Origin: Saccharopolyspora rosea
GTDB lineage: Bacteria > Actinomycetota > Actinomycetes > Mycobacteriales > Pseudonocardiaceae
Direction of reading: 5' to 3'
Length of the DNA: 64,000 nt
Assembly: GCF_025643595.1 (NCBI RefSeq)
Contig: NZ_CP102826.1
Location: 2,790,001 to 2,854,000, forward strand
Of this stretch, positions 1-8,178 are shown one piece after another. A model generated the notes under the pieces. It had not been told where the DNA came from and ran no database searches. It saw nothing but the letters and a program-made list of their open reading frames with translations. The position numbers and the translations under genes are program-made. The number at the start of each line of letters is the position of its first letter. Positions within the stretch are counted from its first letter, which is position 1.

Positions 1-7
1 AAGGAGC

Positions 8-943
8 ATGATGCGACCGATCCACGTCAGCACCAGCCTGTCCGACAGCATCCCGCCCAAACCGGGCGCCGGAGTGCGGGTCTCGCTGTTCCAGGCGGAG
101 AACCCGTCCGGTACCCCCGAAGCAGTGCAGCGGAACCTGGCCCGCATGGGCGAGGCGCTGGAGGTCGCCGCCCGCTACGACAGCCAGCTGACCGTCTTCC
201 CCGAGTGCTACAACACCGGCTACTCGCTGGGGCCCGACGAGTGCCGGAACCTGGCCGAACCCCGGGACGGCCGGTCGGTCACCACCGCCGCCGAGTACTC
301 GACGCGGTACGACACGGCGATCGTGCTGCCCTACGTCGAGCGCGCCGCGGCCGGGACGGTGCACGACTCGATCGCCGTGGTCGCCGGCGGCGAACTGGTC
401 GCCAACTACCGCAAGACGCACCTGTACGGCCAGGCCGAGCGGGCGAACTTCACGCCGGGTGAACAACTCCCGCCGGTGGTGGAGATCAACGAGTTCCCGG
501 TCGGGATCCTCAACTGCTACGAATGCGAGTTCCCGCCGCTGTACCAGAGCCTCGTGCAACGCGGTGCGCGGATGATCGTCGGCCCCACGGCCGCCGACCA
601 CCACTTCGTGCTGCACGACGGAACGCCGACGGTGGTGCCCTACCCGGACGCCACCGAGCACATCATCCCGGCGATGGCGGCGGTGTGGCGGGTGTTCGTG
701 GCCTACGCCAACCGGCGCGGCTGGGAGGTCTCCGAGCGCGGCCAGTGGCAGTACCGGGGCAATTCCGGGGTGTGGGCGCCGGACGGCCGCCCGGTGCTGG
801 CTTCGGGAGTGGCCGAGCGGGCCGACGACACGCTGCTCGTCGCGGACTGCCTGCCCGACCGCGTCGCCCCGTTCAGCCCGGAGGGCGACCACCTCGCGGA
901 CCTGCGGGTCGGGTTGCGGGACGAACTGGTCCCGGCGGAGTGA
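8..943 (+). CDS. Nitrilase-superfamily carbon-nitrogen hydrolase
   Basis: This 311-residue protein belongs to the nitrilase/amidase superfamily, which hydrolyses nitriles, amides or N-carbamoyl compounds through a Glu-Lys-Cys triad. All three residues are visible: E66 in FPECYNTGY, K136 in NYRKTHL and C170 in ILNCYECEFPP. AAGGAG at 1-6 is very close to ATG at 8; the second ATG at 11 is better spaced, and a start left of the window cannot be excluded. The substrate is unknown. It lies near the 5-oxoprolinase genes on the other side of the oxidoreductase, so a role in amide or lactam nitrogen use is plausible but inferred. Confidence 0.85.
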   Translation: MMRPIHVSTSLSDSIPPKPGAGVRVSLFQAENPSGTPEAVQRNLARMGEALEVAARYDSQLTVFPECYNTGYSLGPDECRNLAEPRDGRSVTTAAEYSTRYDTAIVLPYVERAAAGTVHDSIAVVAGGELVANYRKTHLYGQAERANFTPGEQLPPVVEINEFPVGILNCYECEFPPLYQSLVQRGARMIVGPTAADHHFVLHDGTPTVVPYPDATEHIIPAMAAVWRVFVAYANRRGWEVSERGQWQYRGNSGVWAPDGRPVLASGVAERADDTLLVADCLPDRVAPFSPEGDHLADLRVGLRDELVPAE

Positions 944-966
944 GCCGGGGGCGGGGACCCGGACGG

Positions 967-1929
967 TCAGGACGCGCGCAGCGCGGGCAGCAGTTCCCGC
1001 TCGGCGAACGCGAAGAACCCGTCCGGGTCCTCGTCGATGCCGACCTGCACGAGCGCCAGGTCGGTGAAACCGGCCTCGGCGAAGGCGGTCACGGACTCCA
1101 CGATCGGACCGACGTCGGGGCCGCACGGGATGGCCGCCGCCACGTCCTCCTGCCGGACGTACTGGGTGGCGGCGGCGAACCCGGCCGGGCCGGGCAGCTC
1201 GGCGTTGACCGTCCAACCGCCCGCGAACCAGCGGAACTGCTCCCAGGCGCGCTTGCGCACGGCGTCGCGGTCCCGACCCCACGCGATCGGCAGCTGCCCG
1301 ATCTTGCGCGACCCGCCCGACGTGGCGTCCCACGAGCGGCACAGCTCCTCGTTGGGTTCGACGGCGATCATCGCGTCCGACAGCGGACCGAACCGGTTCA
1401 CCGACTGCGATCCGGACACGGCGGTGGCGATCGGCACCCGCCGCGCCGCCAGATCCCACAACTTCGCCGAATTCACCCGGTAATGCCGTCCGGTGAAGGT
1501 GACGGACTCGCCGTCGAGCAGTCCGCGGATGATCCGCAGCGCCTCATCCAGCATCTCGTGGCGCACGTTCACCGGCGGCCACCCGTCGCCGACGACGTGC
1601 TCGTTGAGGTTCTCGCCCGCGCCGAGGCCGAGGGTGAAGCGGTCCCCGGACAGCAGCCCGACCGTCGCGGCCTTCTGCGCGACCACGGCCGGGTGATAGC
1701 GGATGATCGGTGCGGTCACGTACGTCATCAGCTCGACGCGCTCGGTCACCTGGGTCACCGCCCCCAGCGTGCTCCACGCGTACGGCGAGTGCCCCTGCTC
1801 CTCCAGCCACGGGAAGTAGTGGTCGCTCATCACCTCGAAGTCGAAGCCGGCGCGTTCGGCGGCTCCGGCGTGCGCGACCAGCTCCCGCGGTCCGGACTGC
1901 TCGGTCATCAGCGTGTACCCGATCCGCAC
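967..1929 (-). CDS. LLM-class, probably F420-dependent oxidoreductase
   Basis: A 320-residue luciferase-like (TIM-barrel) flavin/F420 oxidoreductase. The N-terminus RIGYTLMTEQSGP, the DHYFPWLEEQGHSPYAW segment and LGLGAGENLNEHVVG are typical of the F420-dependent glucose-6-phosphate-dehydrogenase-like group (TIGR03557 type). The GTG start at 1929 has AGGGG five bases upstream. The gene starts 8 bases after the pxpA stop, so the two are probably co-transcribed. The substrate cannot be read from sequence. It converges on the nitrilase gene with only 23 bases between stops. Confidence 0.85.
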   Translation of the reverse strand: MRIGYTLMTEQSGPRELVAHAGAAERAGFDFEVMSDHYFPWLEEQGHSPYAWSTLGAVTQVTERVELMTYVTAPIIRYHPAVVAQKAATVGLLSGDRFTLGLGAGENLNEHVVGDGWPPVNVRHEMLDEALRIIRGLLDGESVTFTGRHYRVNSAKLWDLAARRVPIATAVSGSQSVNRFGPLSDAMIAVEPNEELCRSWDATSGGSRKIGQLPIAWGRDRDAVRKRAWEQFRWFAGGWTVNAELPGPAGFAAATQYVRQEDVAAAIPCGPDVGPIVESVTAFAEAGFTDLALVQVGIDEDPDGFFAFAERELLPALRAS

Positions 1930-1937
1930 GATCGCCC

Positions 1938-2711
1938 CTAACCGCGGTGTTTTCGCACCACATCGGCCATCGGCGCCACCTGCACGCCTTCGCTCGCGAA
2001 CCGCTCGCGCACGGCGGTGGCGACCTCCACCGCGTTCGGCCGATCGCCGTGCAGGCAGATGGTGTCCGCGTCGACCTCGATCGGTTTGCCGTTCACCGAG
2101 GTCACCTCGCCTTCCAGCACCGCGACGGCCTGGTCGGCGCAGCGCTGCGGATCCTTGGCCTGCGGGTCGGGTTCGATGATGATGTGCCCGGCGTCGTCGT
2201 AGTCCAGGTCGGCGAACGCCTCGCGCACCACCGGGAATCCGCGTTCGGCGAGGCGTTCGGCGGTCGGCCCGGCCAGCAGCACCACCCGCACGTCCGGCGC
2301 GGCCGACAGGACCGCCTCGGTGATCGCCTCGGCCACGGCCTCATCCCGCAGCGTCAGCCCGTACAGCGCGCCGTGCGGTTTGACGTGCGTGACGGGCGTG
2401 TGCAGGTGATCGGCGATCGCCCGCAGCGCCCCGAACTGGTACAGGCAGGCGTCGGCGGCCTCCTGCGGGCTCATCGCCAGCGCCCGGCGCCCGAAACCGG
2501 TCAGGTCGGGGAATCCGGGATGCGCCCCGACCGCGACACCGCTCTCCCGGGCGATCCGCACCGACCGGCGCATCGTCGCCGCATCCCCGGCGTGCCACCC
2601 GCAGGCGACGTTGACCGAGGTCACCAGCGGGATGAGTCGTTCGTCGTCACCGAGCCGCCAGCGCCCGAAGCTCTCTCCGGCGTCGGCGTTGAGATCCACC
2701 AGCGTGCGCAC
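1938..2711 (-). CDS. pxpA: 5-oxoprolinase subunit A (LamB/YcsF family)
   Basis: PxpA is the hydrolytic subunit of the ATP-dependent prokaryotic 5-oxoprolinase, which opens pyroglutamate to glutamate. The N-terminus RTLVDLNADAGESFGRW and the later NVACGWHAGD and GAHPGFPDL motifs are characteristic. I chose the GTG at 2711 (257 aa, normal length) because GAGGAGGAA lies just upstream; a longer reading frame to 2801 has no ribosome site and starts in non-conserved sequence. The gene is divergent from pxpB across about 175 bases, an arrangement that allows shared control of the whole enzyme. Confidence 0.92.
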   Translation of the reverse strand: MRTLVDLNADAGESFGRWRLGDDERLIPLVTSVNVACGWHAGDAATMRRSVRIARESGVAVGAHPGFPDLTGFGRRALAMSPQEAADACLYQFGALRAIADHLHTPVTHVKPHGALYGLTLRDEAVAEAITEAVLSAAPDVRVVLLAGPTAERLAERGFPVVREAFADLDYDDAGHIIIEPDPQAKDPQRCADQAVAVLEGEVTSVNGKPIEVDADTICLHGDRPNAVEVATAVRERFASEGVQVAPMADVVRKHRG

Positions 2712-2887
2712 AGGTTCCTCCTCGTGGAGTTCCGGCGGAATGCAGATGGTAGGTCCGGCGCGGGAGCCCCGCCGGTCCGCGCCGTGCCCCGAACGAGCCA
2801 CGTGTCCAGCACCGTCGTCCTGCGCGTCGGGGTGGAGCGGAGCATCCTCGGAATCGCCGGATCACTGACGCCGAGGAGGTCGCCGAA

Positions 2888-3790
2888 ATGGCCGAAACGA
2901 GCGTGCAACTGCCCCCGGCCCGCTACGAGTACGGCGGCGACGAGTTCGTGTTCGTCGAACTCGACCAGCGGATGAGCATGCAGGCCAACTTCAAGGCCAT
3001 GGCGATCACTTCGGCGCTGCGCTCCGAGGAGCTGGACGGGATCGTCGACATCTGCCCGTCCAACGCCTCCTACCTGGTGCGCCTCGATCCGGATCGACTG
3101 CACCCGACCGAGCTGGTCGACGAACTTCGCCGCCTGGAGCACACCGCGGGCGAACTGCCCGACGACTTCGCGGTGCGCACCCGCGTGGTCGACGTGCCCG
3201 TGCTGTTCGACGACCCGTGGACCCGCGAGACGCTGCTGCGGTTCCGCGACCGGCACCAGGACCCGTCCGGCACGGACCTGGAGTACGCGGCGCGCATCAA
3301 CGGATTCCCGGACGTGCCCTCGCTGATCGAGGCGATCGCGTCCGCTCCGTTCATCGTGACGATGCTCGGTTTCGTCCCCGGCCTGCCGTTCTGCTACCAG
3401 ATGGTGCCGCGGGAACGGCAGATCGAGGTGCCCAAGTACGTGCGGCCGCGCACCGACACCCCGGAGCGGGCCTTCGGCTACGGCGGTGCGTTCGCCGTGG
3501 TCTACCCGGTGCGCGGGGCCGGGGGCTACCAGCTGTTCGGCATCGCCCCGGCACCGGTGTTCGACGCCGCCCAGACGTTGCCGGACTTCGCCGAGCACAT
3601 CGCTTTCCCGAAGCCGAGCGACATCCTGCGCTACCGGCCGATCGACCGCGACGAGTACGACCGCACCCGCGCCGAGGTCGAGGCGCGCACGTTCCGCTAC
3701 CGCACCCGGGACGTGGAGTTCGCGCCCGCCCGGTTCCTGGCGGCCCCGGACGCGGTCAACCGCGAACTTCTGGAGGTGTTGGACAGGTGA
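2888..3790 (+). CDS. pxpB: 5-oxoprolinase subunit B / AHS1 carboxyltransferase domain
   Basis: The C-terminal half carries the family signature MLGFVPGLPFCYQM and the RTDTPERAFGYGGAF region of KipI/AHS1 proteins, which with PxpC phosphorylate 5-oxoproline, and which also form one half of the carboxyltransferase of urea carboxylase. At 300 aa it is longer than most PxpB proteins (about 220-240 aa), with extra residues at both ends. ATG at 2888 has GAGGAGG at 2873-2879. The stop overlaps the GTG of the next gene (GTGA), so translation is coupled. Confidence 0.88.
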   Translation: MAETSVQLPPARYEYGGDEFVFVELDQRMSMQANFKAMAITSALRSEELDGIVDICPSNASYLVRLDPDRLHPTELVDELRRLEHTAGELPDDFAVRTRVVDVPVLFDDPWTRETLLRFRDRHQDPSGTDLEYAARINGFPDVPSLIEAIASAPFIVTMLGFVPGLPFCYQMVPRERQIEVPKYVRPRTDTPERAFGYGGAFAVVYPVRGAGGYQLFGIAPAPVFDAAQTLPDFAEHIAFPKPSDILRYRPIDRDEYDRTRAEVEARTFRYRTRDVEFAPARFLAAPDAVNRELLEVLDR

Positions 3791-4767
3791 GCGAGGTGAT
3801 CGTGCGGTCCGGCGGCCTGTCCACCACGGTGCAGGACGCCGGACGAGACGGGCAGTACGCCATCGGCATGCCGCCGTCCGGGGCGATGGACCAGTACTCC
3901 TTCGCCGTGGCGAACCTGCTGGTGGGCAACCCGGCGGGCGCGGCGGCGCTGGAAGCCACCTACCTGGGGCCGGAGCTGGAGTTCACCGACGAGCGCCGCG
4001 TCGCGGTGACCGGGGCCGACATCGCGGTCACCGTCAACGGCGAAGAGGCGCCGCAGTGGCGGACGCTGCGGCTGCGCCGCGGTGACGTCCTGGGCTTCGG
4101 CGGGATCCGCGCCGGGGCGCGACCCTACATCGCCGTGTCCGGCGGCATCGACGTCCCGGTGTACCTGGGGTCCCGGTCGACGTACATGCTCACCGGCATC
4201 GGCGGTTTCCACGGGCGCGCGGTGACCGCCGGCGACCGGCTGCCGCTCGGCGAGCCGCCGGACGGTCCACCGGAGGGCACCGAGGTTCCGCAGCGGCTGC
4301 GGCCGGCCTTCGCCACCCCGGTGGAACTGCGGTTCGTCGTGGGCCTGTGCGCCTACCGGCTGACCGAGGCGTCGTTGAAGTCGGTGCTGGAGACCACGTG
4401 GAAGGTCACCAAGGACGCCGACCGGGTCGGCTACCGGTTGCGCGGCGGCACCCTCGACTTCATCGAACGCGAGCAGCCGTTCGGGGCCGGGGGCGATCCG
4501 GCCAACGTCGTCGACCTCGGCTACCCGGTGGGCTCGGTGCAGGTGCCGGGCGGGGACGAGCCGATCGTGCTGCTCAACGACGCGGTCACCGGCGGCGGCT
4601 ACGCCACCATCGGCACGGTGGTCTCCGCCGACCGCGACCGCATCGCGCAGACCGGTACCGGCAGCCTCGTCGGGTTCACCTCCGTCGACGTCGACGGGGC
4701 GCTGGCCGCGCGGCGGGAGCGCCGGGACCGGCTGGAGCAGGTCCGCCAAGCAGTGTCGGTGAGGTGA
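3787..4767 (+). CDS. pxpC: 5-oxoprolinase subunit C / AHS2 carboxyltransferase domain
   Basis: A 326-residue AHS2 (KipA/PxpC) family protein: SGGLSTTVQDAGRDGQYAIGMPPSGAMDQYS is split here as the conserved GLSTTVQDAGR and PPSGAMDQ motifs, and ATIGTVVSADRDRIAQ appears near the C-terminus. The GTG start at 3787 overlaps the pxpB stop and has GGAGGTG ten bases upstream; reading further 5' would enter pxpB in another frame. It works with PxpB as a heterodimer. In this operon the pair is followed by biotin-carrier and biotin-carboxylase genes, so a biotin-dependent carboxylation is an alternative role. Confidence 0.9.
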   Translation: MSEVIVRSGGLSTTVQDAGRDGQYAIGMPPSGAMDQYSFAVANLLVGNPAGAAALEATYLGPELEFTDERRVAVTGADIAVTVNGEEAPQWRTLRLRRGDVLGFGGIRAGARPYIAVSGGIDVPVYLGSRSTYMLTGIGGFHGRAVTAGDRLPLGEPPDGPPEGTEVPQRLRPAFATPVELRFVVGLCAYRLTEASLKSVLETTWKVTKDADRVGYRLRGGTLDFIEREQPFGAGGDPANVVDLGYPVGSVQVPGGDEPIVLLNDAVTGGGYATIGTVVSADRDRIAQTGTGSLVGFTSVDVDGALAARRERRDRLEQVRQAVSVR

Positions 4768-4773
4768 GGTGCC

Positions 4774-5013
4774 ATGACGAAGATGTCCGCCCAGCTGCCC
4801 GGGGTGTTCTACCGGCGTCCGTCGCCCGACCAGGACCCGTACGTGGAGGAGGGCAGTGTGGTGCAGCCCGGTCAGACGCTGGCGGTGATCGAGGTGATGA
4901 AGACGTTCAACGAGGTCAAGGCCGACCGCGCCTTCCGGATCAGCCGCATCCTGCTCTCCGACGGCGACGAGGTGGAAGCGGGCCAGGACATGTTCGAGGT
5001 GGACGAGGCGTGA
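4774..5013 (+). CDS. Biotin carboxyl carrier protein (small, BCCP-like)
   Basis: A 79-residue stand-alone biotinyl domain. The biotinylation motif is EVMKTFN, with K43 the predicted modified lysine, followed by the usual G-E-V turn (SDGDEVEAGQDMFEVDEA). It lacks the Ala/Pro-rich N-terminal linker of AccB. GAGGTGAGGTG lies just upstream of ATG 4774, six bases after pxpC. Its stop overlaps the start of the biotin carboxylase gene. It would carry carboxybiotin between that enzyme and the PxpB/C carboxyltransferase-like pair; this partnership is inferred from gene order. Confidence 0.88.
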   Translation: MTKMSAQLPGVFYRRPSPDQDPYVEEGSVVQPGQTLAVIEVMKTFNEVKADRAFRISRILLSDGDEVEAGQDMFEVDEA

Positions 5014-6362
5014 CGGGACTGAACCGGGTACTGGTGGCCAACCGCGGTGAGATCGCGGTCCGCATCATCCGCGCCTGCCACGCGGCGGGCGCCGAGGCGG
5101 TGGCGGTGTACTCCGACGCCGACGAGCACGCCCGTTGGGTGCGCCTGGCCGACGACGCCCGCCACGTCGGGCGTTCCCCGGCAGCGAAGTCCTATCTGGA
5201 CAGTGACGCGATCCTGGACGCCGCCAAGGTGTCCGAGTGCGACGCGGTGCACCCCGGTTACGGCTTCCTGTCGGAGAGCGCGCACTTCGCCCGCTCCGTC
5301 ACCACGGCGGGGCTGGTGTTCGTGGGACCGACCGCATCGGCGATCGACCTCATGGGCGACAAGGCGACGGCCCGCCGCACCGCCGTGGACGCAGGCGTCC
5401 CGGTGGTGCCCGGCAGCGGGCCGGTGACCAGCATCGCCGAGGCGCAGCGCGCCGCGGCCGACGTCGGGTACCCCGTGCTGGTCAAGGCGTCCGCGGGCGG
5501 CGGAGGCCGGGGCATCCGCCCGGTCCGCGACGCCGACGAACTCGCCGCTGTGCTGCCCGCAGCCCAGGCCGAGGCCCGTGCCGCGTTCGGTGACGGCACC
5601 ACCTACCTGGAACGCGCGGTGCCCCACGCCCGGCACGTCGAGGTGCAGATCCTCGCCGACGACCGGGGCAACGCGGTCCACCTGTACGAACGCGACTGCT
5701 CGGTGCAGCGCCGCCGCCAGAAGCTGCTGGAGGAGGCCCCGGCTCCCGGGCTCAGCCCGGCCACCCGGGAAGCCGTCTGCGCCGCGGCGGTCCGGATGGC
5801 CGAGCGGGTCGGTTACCGCAGCGCGGGCACCGTCGAGTTCCTCGTCGATCCGGACGAGAACTTCTACTTCATCGAGATGAACACCCGCGTCCAGGTGGAG
5901 CATCCGATCACCGAGGCCATCACCGGCGTGGACATCGTCGCCGAACAACTCCGCGTCGCGGCCGGCGAGCCGCTGTCGGTGCGCCAGTCCGACATCGCGC
6001 TGCGCGGCGCCGCGCTGGAACTGCGCATCAACGCCGAGGACCCGGACAACGCCTTCGCCCCGAGCCCGGGCGAGGTCGGCGTCTTCGAACTGCCCGGCGG
6101 CCCCGGGGTCCGCGTCGACACCGGCCTGGTGCGCGGCGACCGCATCAGCCCGTTCTACGACTCCCTGATCGCCAAGCTGGTCTGCTGGGGCGCCGACCGC
6201 GACCAGGCGTACTCCCGCGCCCGCCAGGCGCTCTCGGAGTTCCGCATCGAGGGCGTGGCGAACACGGTGCCGCTGCACCGACGCCTGACCTCGAACCCGG
6301 ACCTGCTGGCCGGACCGGTGCACACCAAGTGGCTGGAACAGCTGCTGGACGACGACCGGTGA
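5010..6362 (+). CDS. Biotin carboxylase (AccC-like)
   Basis: A 450-residue biotin carboxylase with its three domains in order: N-terminal NRVLVANRGEIAVRI, a central ATP-grasp domain with the Gly-rich loop KASAGGGGRGI, and the catalytic EMNTRVQVEHPITE near residue 290. It uses ATP and bicarbonate to carboxylate the biotin on the neighbouring carrier. GTG 5010 overlaps the carrier-gene stop (GTGA). As the last of pxpB-pxpC-carrier-carboxylase it suggests a dedicated complex and not the housekeeping acetyl-CoA carboxylase. It converges with rtcB, with four bases between stops. Confidence 0.92.
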   Translation: MTGLNRVLVANRGEIAVRIIRACHAAGAEAVAVYSDADEHARWVRLADDARHVGRSPAAKSYLDSDAILDAAKVSECDAVHPGYGFLSESAHFARSVTTAGLVFVGPTASAIDLMGDKATARRTAVDAGVPVVPGSGPVTSIAEAQRAAADVGYPVLVKASAGGGGRGIRPVRDADELAAVLPAAQAEARAAFGDGTTYLERAVPHARHVEVQILADDRGNAVHLYERDCSVQRRRQKLLEEAPAPGLSPATREAVCAAAVRMAERVGYRSAGTVEFLVDPDENFYFIEMNTRVQVEHPITEAITGVDIVAEQLRVAAGEPLSVRQSDIALRGAALELRINAEDPDNAFAPSPGEVGVFELPGGPGVRVDTGLVRGDRISPFYDSLIAKLVCWGADRDQAYSRARQALSEFRIEGVANTVPLHRRLTSNPDLLAGPVHTKWLEQLLDDDR

Positions 6363-6366
6363 GCGG

Positions 6367-7551
6367 CTAGCCCTTCACGCAGATCACCTGTTTGAGGTGG
6401 GCGACGACCTCGACGAGGTCGTGCTGGGCTTCGATGACCGCGTTGATGTCCTTGTAGGCGCTGGGGATTTCGTCGACCACGCCCGCGTCCTTGCGGCACT
6501 CCACGCCCGCGGTCTGGGCGGCCAGGTCGGCTTCGGTGAAGGTCTTGCGGGCTCGGGTGCGGGACATGCGGCGGCCCGCGCCGTGGGAGGCCGAGGTGAA
6601 CGCGGCCGGGTTGCCGAGGCCGCGGACGATGTAGGAGCCGGTGCCCATGCTGCCGGGGATGATGCCGAGTTCGCCGCGGCCGGCGCGGATCGCGCCCTTG
6701 CGGGTCACCAGGACGTCGACGCCGTCGTAGGTCTCCTCGGCCACGTAGTTGTGGTGGCAGGAGATCGGTTCGTCGAACTTCGCGCCCGGCACGGTGTTGG
6801 CCACCGCGCGCTGGACCAGCGCCATCATGACCTCGCGGTTGCGGCGGGCGTAGTCCTGGGCCCAGAACAGGTCGTGCCGGTAGGCGCGCATCTGCGGGGT
6901 GTGCGCCAGGAACACCGCCAGGTCCCGGTCGGGCAGGTCGGCGTTGTGCGGCAGGCGCTGGGCGATGTCGATGTGGCGTTCGGCGAGCTCCTTGCCGATG
7001 TTGCGGGAACCGGAGTGCAGCATCAGCCACACCCGGTCGCTGCCGCCCTGTTCCAAGCAGACCTCGATGAAGTGGTTGCCGCCGCCGAGCGTGCCCAGCT
7101 GGGTCAGGGCGCGGTGCCGCCGCGACTGCACGTCCCGGTGCAGCGCGGAGAATCCGCTCCAGAACTCGTCCCAGTCCGCGCCGACGCCCAGCCTGGTCGG
7201 GTCGACGGCCTCGTCGTGCGAGGCGAAGCCGACCGGGACGGCGTTCTCGATCCGGCGCCGCAGCACGCCGAGGTCGTCGGGCAGCTCGCTCGCGCGCAGC
7301 GACGTGCGCACGGCCGTCATGCCGCAGCCGATGTCGACGCCGACCGCGGCGGGGGAGACCGCGTCGCGCATCGCGATCACGCTGCCGACCGTGGCTCCCT
7401 TCCCGTAGTGGACGTCGGGCATCACCGCGACTCCGTGCACCCACGGCAGGTCCGCCACCGCGTGCAGCTGCCGCATCGCGGCCGGCTCCACCTCGGACGG
7501 ATCCGCCCACATCCGCACGTCGACCCTGCTGCCCGGCACGGTCGTGAACAC
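6367..7551 (-). CDS. rtcB: RtcB family RNA-splicing ligase
   Basis: RtcB joins 2',3'-cyclic phosphate and 5'-OH RNA ends using GTP and Mn2+. Visible hallmarks are MPDVHYGKGATVGSV, GVDIGCGM with the metal-binding Cys, HSGSRNIGKELAE, QDYARRNREVMM, and the guanylylation region ASHGAGRRMSR. I prefer the GTG at 7551 (394 aa) because AGGGGGAAAG precedes it and the homologous start (TTVPGSRV) follows directly; an ATG at 7575 would add eight residues without a ribosome site. No RtcA, archease or toxin partner is nearby, so it looks like a stand-alone repair ligase. Confidence 0.93.
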   Translation of the reverse strand: MFTTVPGSRVDVRMWADPSEVEPAAMRQLHAVADLPWVHGVAVMPDVHYGKGATVGSVIAMRDAVSPAAVGVDIGCGMTAVRTSLRASELPDDLGVLRRRIENAVPVGFASHDEAVDPTRLGVGADWDEFWSGFSALHRDVQSRRHRALTQLGTLGGGNHFIEVCLEQGGSDRVWLMLHSGSRNIGKELAERHIDIAQRLPHNADLPDRDLAVFLAHTPQMRAYRHDLFWAQDYARRNREVMMALVQRAVANTVPGAKFDEPISCHHNYVAEETYDGVDVLVTRKGAIRAGRGELGIIPGSMGTGSYIVRGLGNPAAFTSASHGAGRRMSRTRARKTFTEADLAAQTAGVECRKDAGVVDEIPSAYKDINAVIEAQHDLVEVVAHLKQVICVKG

Positions 7552-7636
7552 CTTTCCCCCTCGTGACGGTGACATCTGCCGTCGATCATTGAACGCCGAA
7601 GGCGGGTGCGGTGGGAACCGAATTTCGGCTGCCGGG

Positions 7637-8095
7637 TCAGGGTTTCGCTTCGCCCGGTTCGATGTACTGCGCCGTCACCGCCCGGTTGTAGCGGGTCAGC
7701 ATGTCGGCGAAGGCGTGCATGTCCTCCTCGGTCCAGTCCGCCAGCAGCGCCTCGGTGTTCTTCCGGCGACGGGTGCGCGTCGCCGTCATGCGGCGGCGTC
7801 CCTCGTCGGTGGGGGAGATGATCGTGCAGCGGCGGTCGGTGGGGGCCGGGGTGCGTTCCACCAGACCTTTCGCCTGCATGGCGGTGAGTTGGCGGCCCGC
7901 GGTGGACGCGTCGACGCCGAGGGCGGCCGCCAGCGCGGAGATGCCCACCGGTCCCAGGTCTTCGAGGGTGCGCAGCAGCAGGTACTCCGCGCGGTCCAGG
8001 TCGGTGTAGACGTCGCTGCGGCGGCGGAGGAGTTCGAAGTTGCGGGTGAGGACCGCCGTGGCGAGTTCGATCTCGTCGAGGGGGTTGTCGGGCAC
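7637..8095 (-). CDS. MarR-family transcriptional regulator
   Basis: A 152-residue winged-helix repressor with the MarR layout: helix-turn-helix GISALAAALGVDASTAGRQL, recognition wing ERTPAPTDRRCTIISPTDEG, and dimerising N- and C-terminal helices. GTG at 8095 has GGAGGA upstream; the longer reading frame back to 8221 would run into the divergent promoter and start of the FUSC gene. It is divergent from that exporter-like gene, the usual position for a MarR repressor of an efflux gene. Two TACCGGTA palindromes in the shared intergenic DNA are candidate operators. Confidence 0.9.
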   Translation of the reverse strand: MPDNPLDEIELATAVLTRNFELLRRRSDVYTDLDRAEYLLLRTLEDLGPVGISALAAALGVDASTAGRQLTAMQAKGLVERTPAPTDRRCTIISPTDEGRRRMTATRTRRRKNTEALLADWTEEDMHAFADMLTRYNRAVTAQYIEPGEAKP

Positions 8096-8111
8096 CGCCG
8101 TCCTCCAGATG

Positions 8112-8150
8112 CCGGTACGATACAAGTAATTACCGGTATGGTACCGGTAT
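8112..8150. promoter_or_regulatory. Candidate MarR operators between marR and FUSC gene
   Basis: The 83-base divergent region holds two identical 8-base palindromes, TACCGGTA, at 8131-8138 and 8142-8149, about one helical turn apart, and a third related half, GGTAC, near 8114. The spacing suits a dimer binding on one DNA face and would let MarR control both directions. This is inferred from symmetry and position only. Confidence 0.55.
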
Positions 8151-8178
8151 TTTGTCCCGATTGCGTCAGGAGGGTGTT

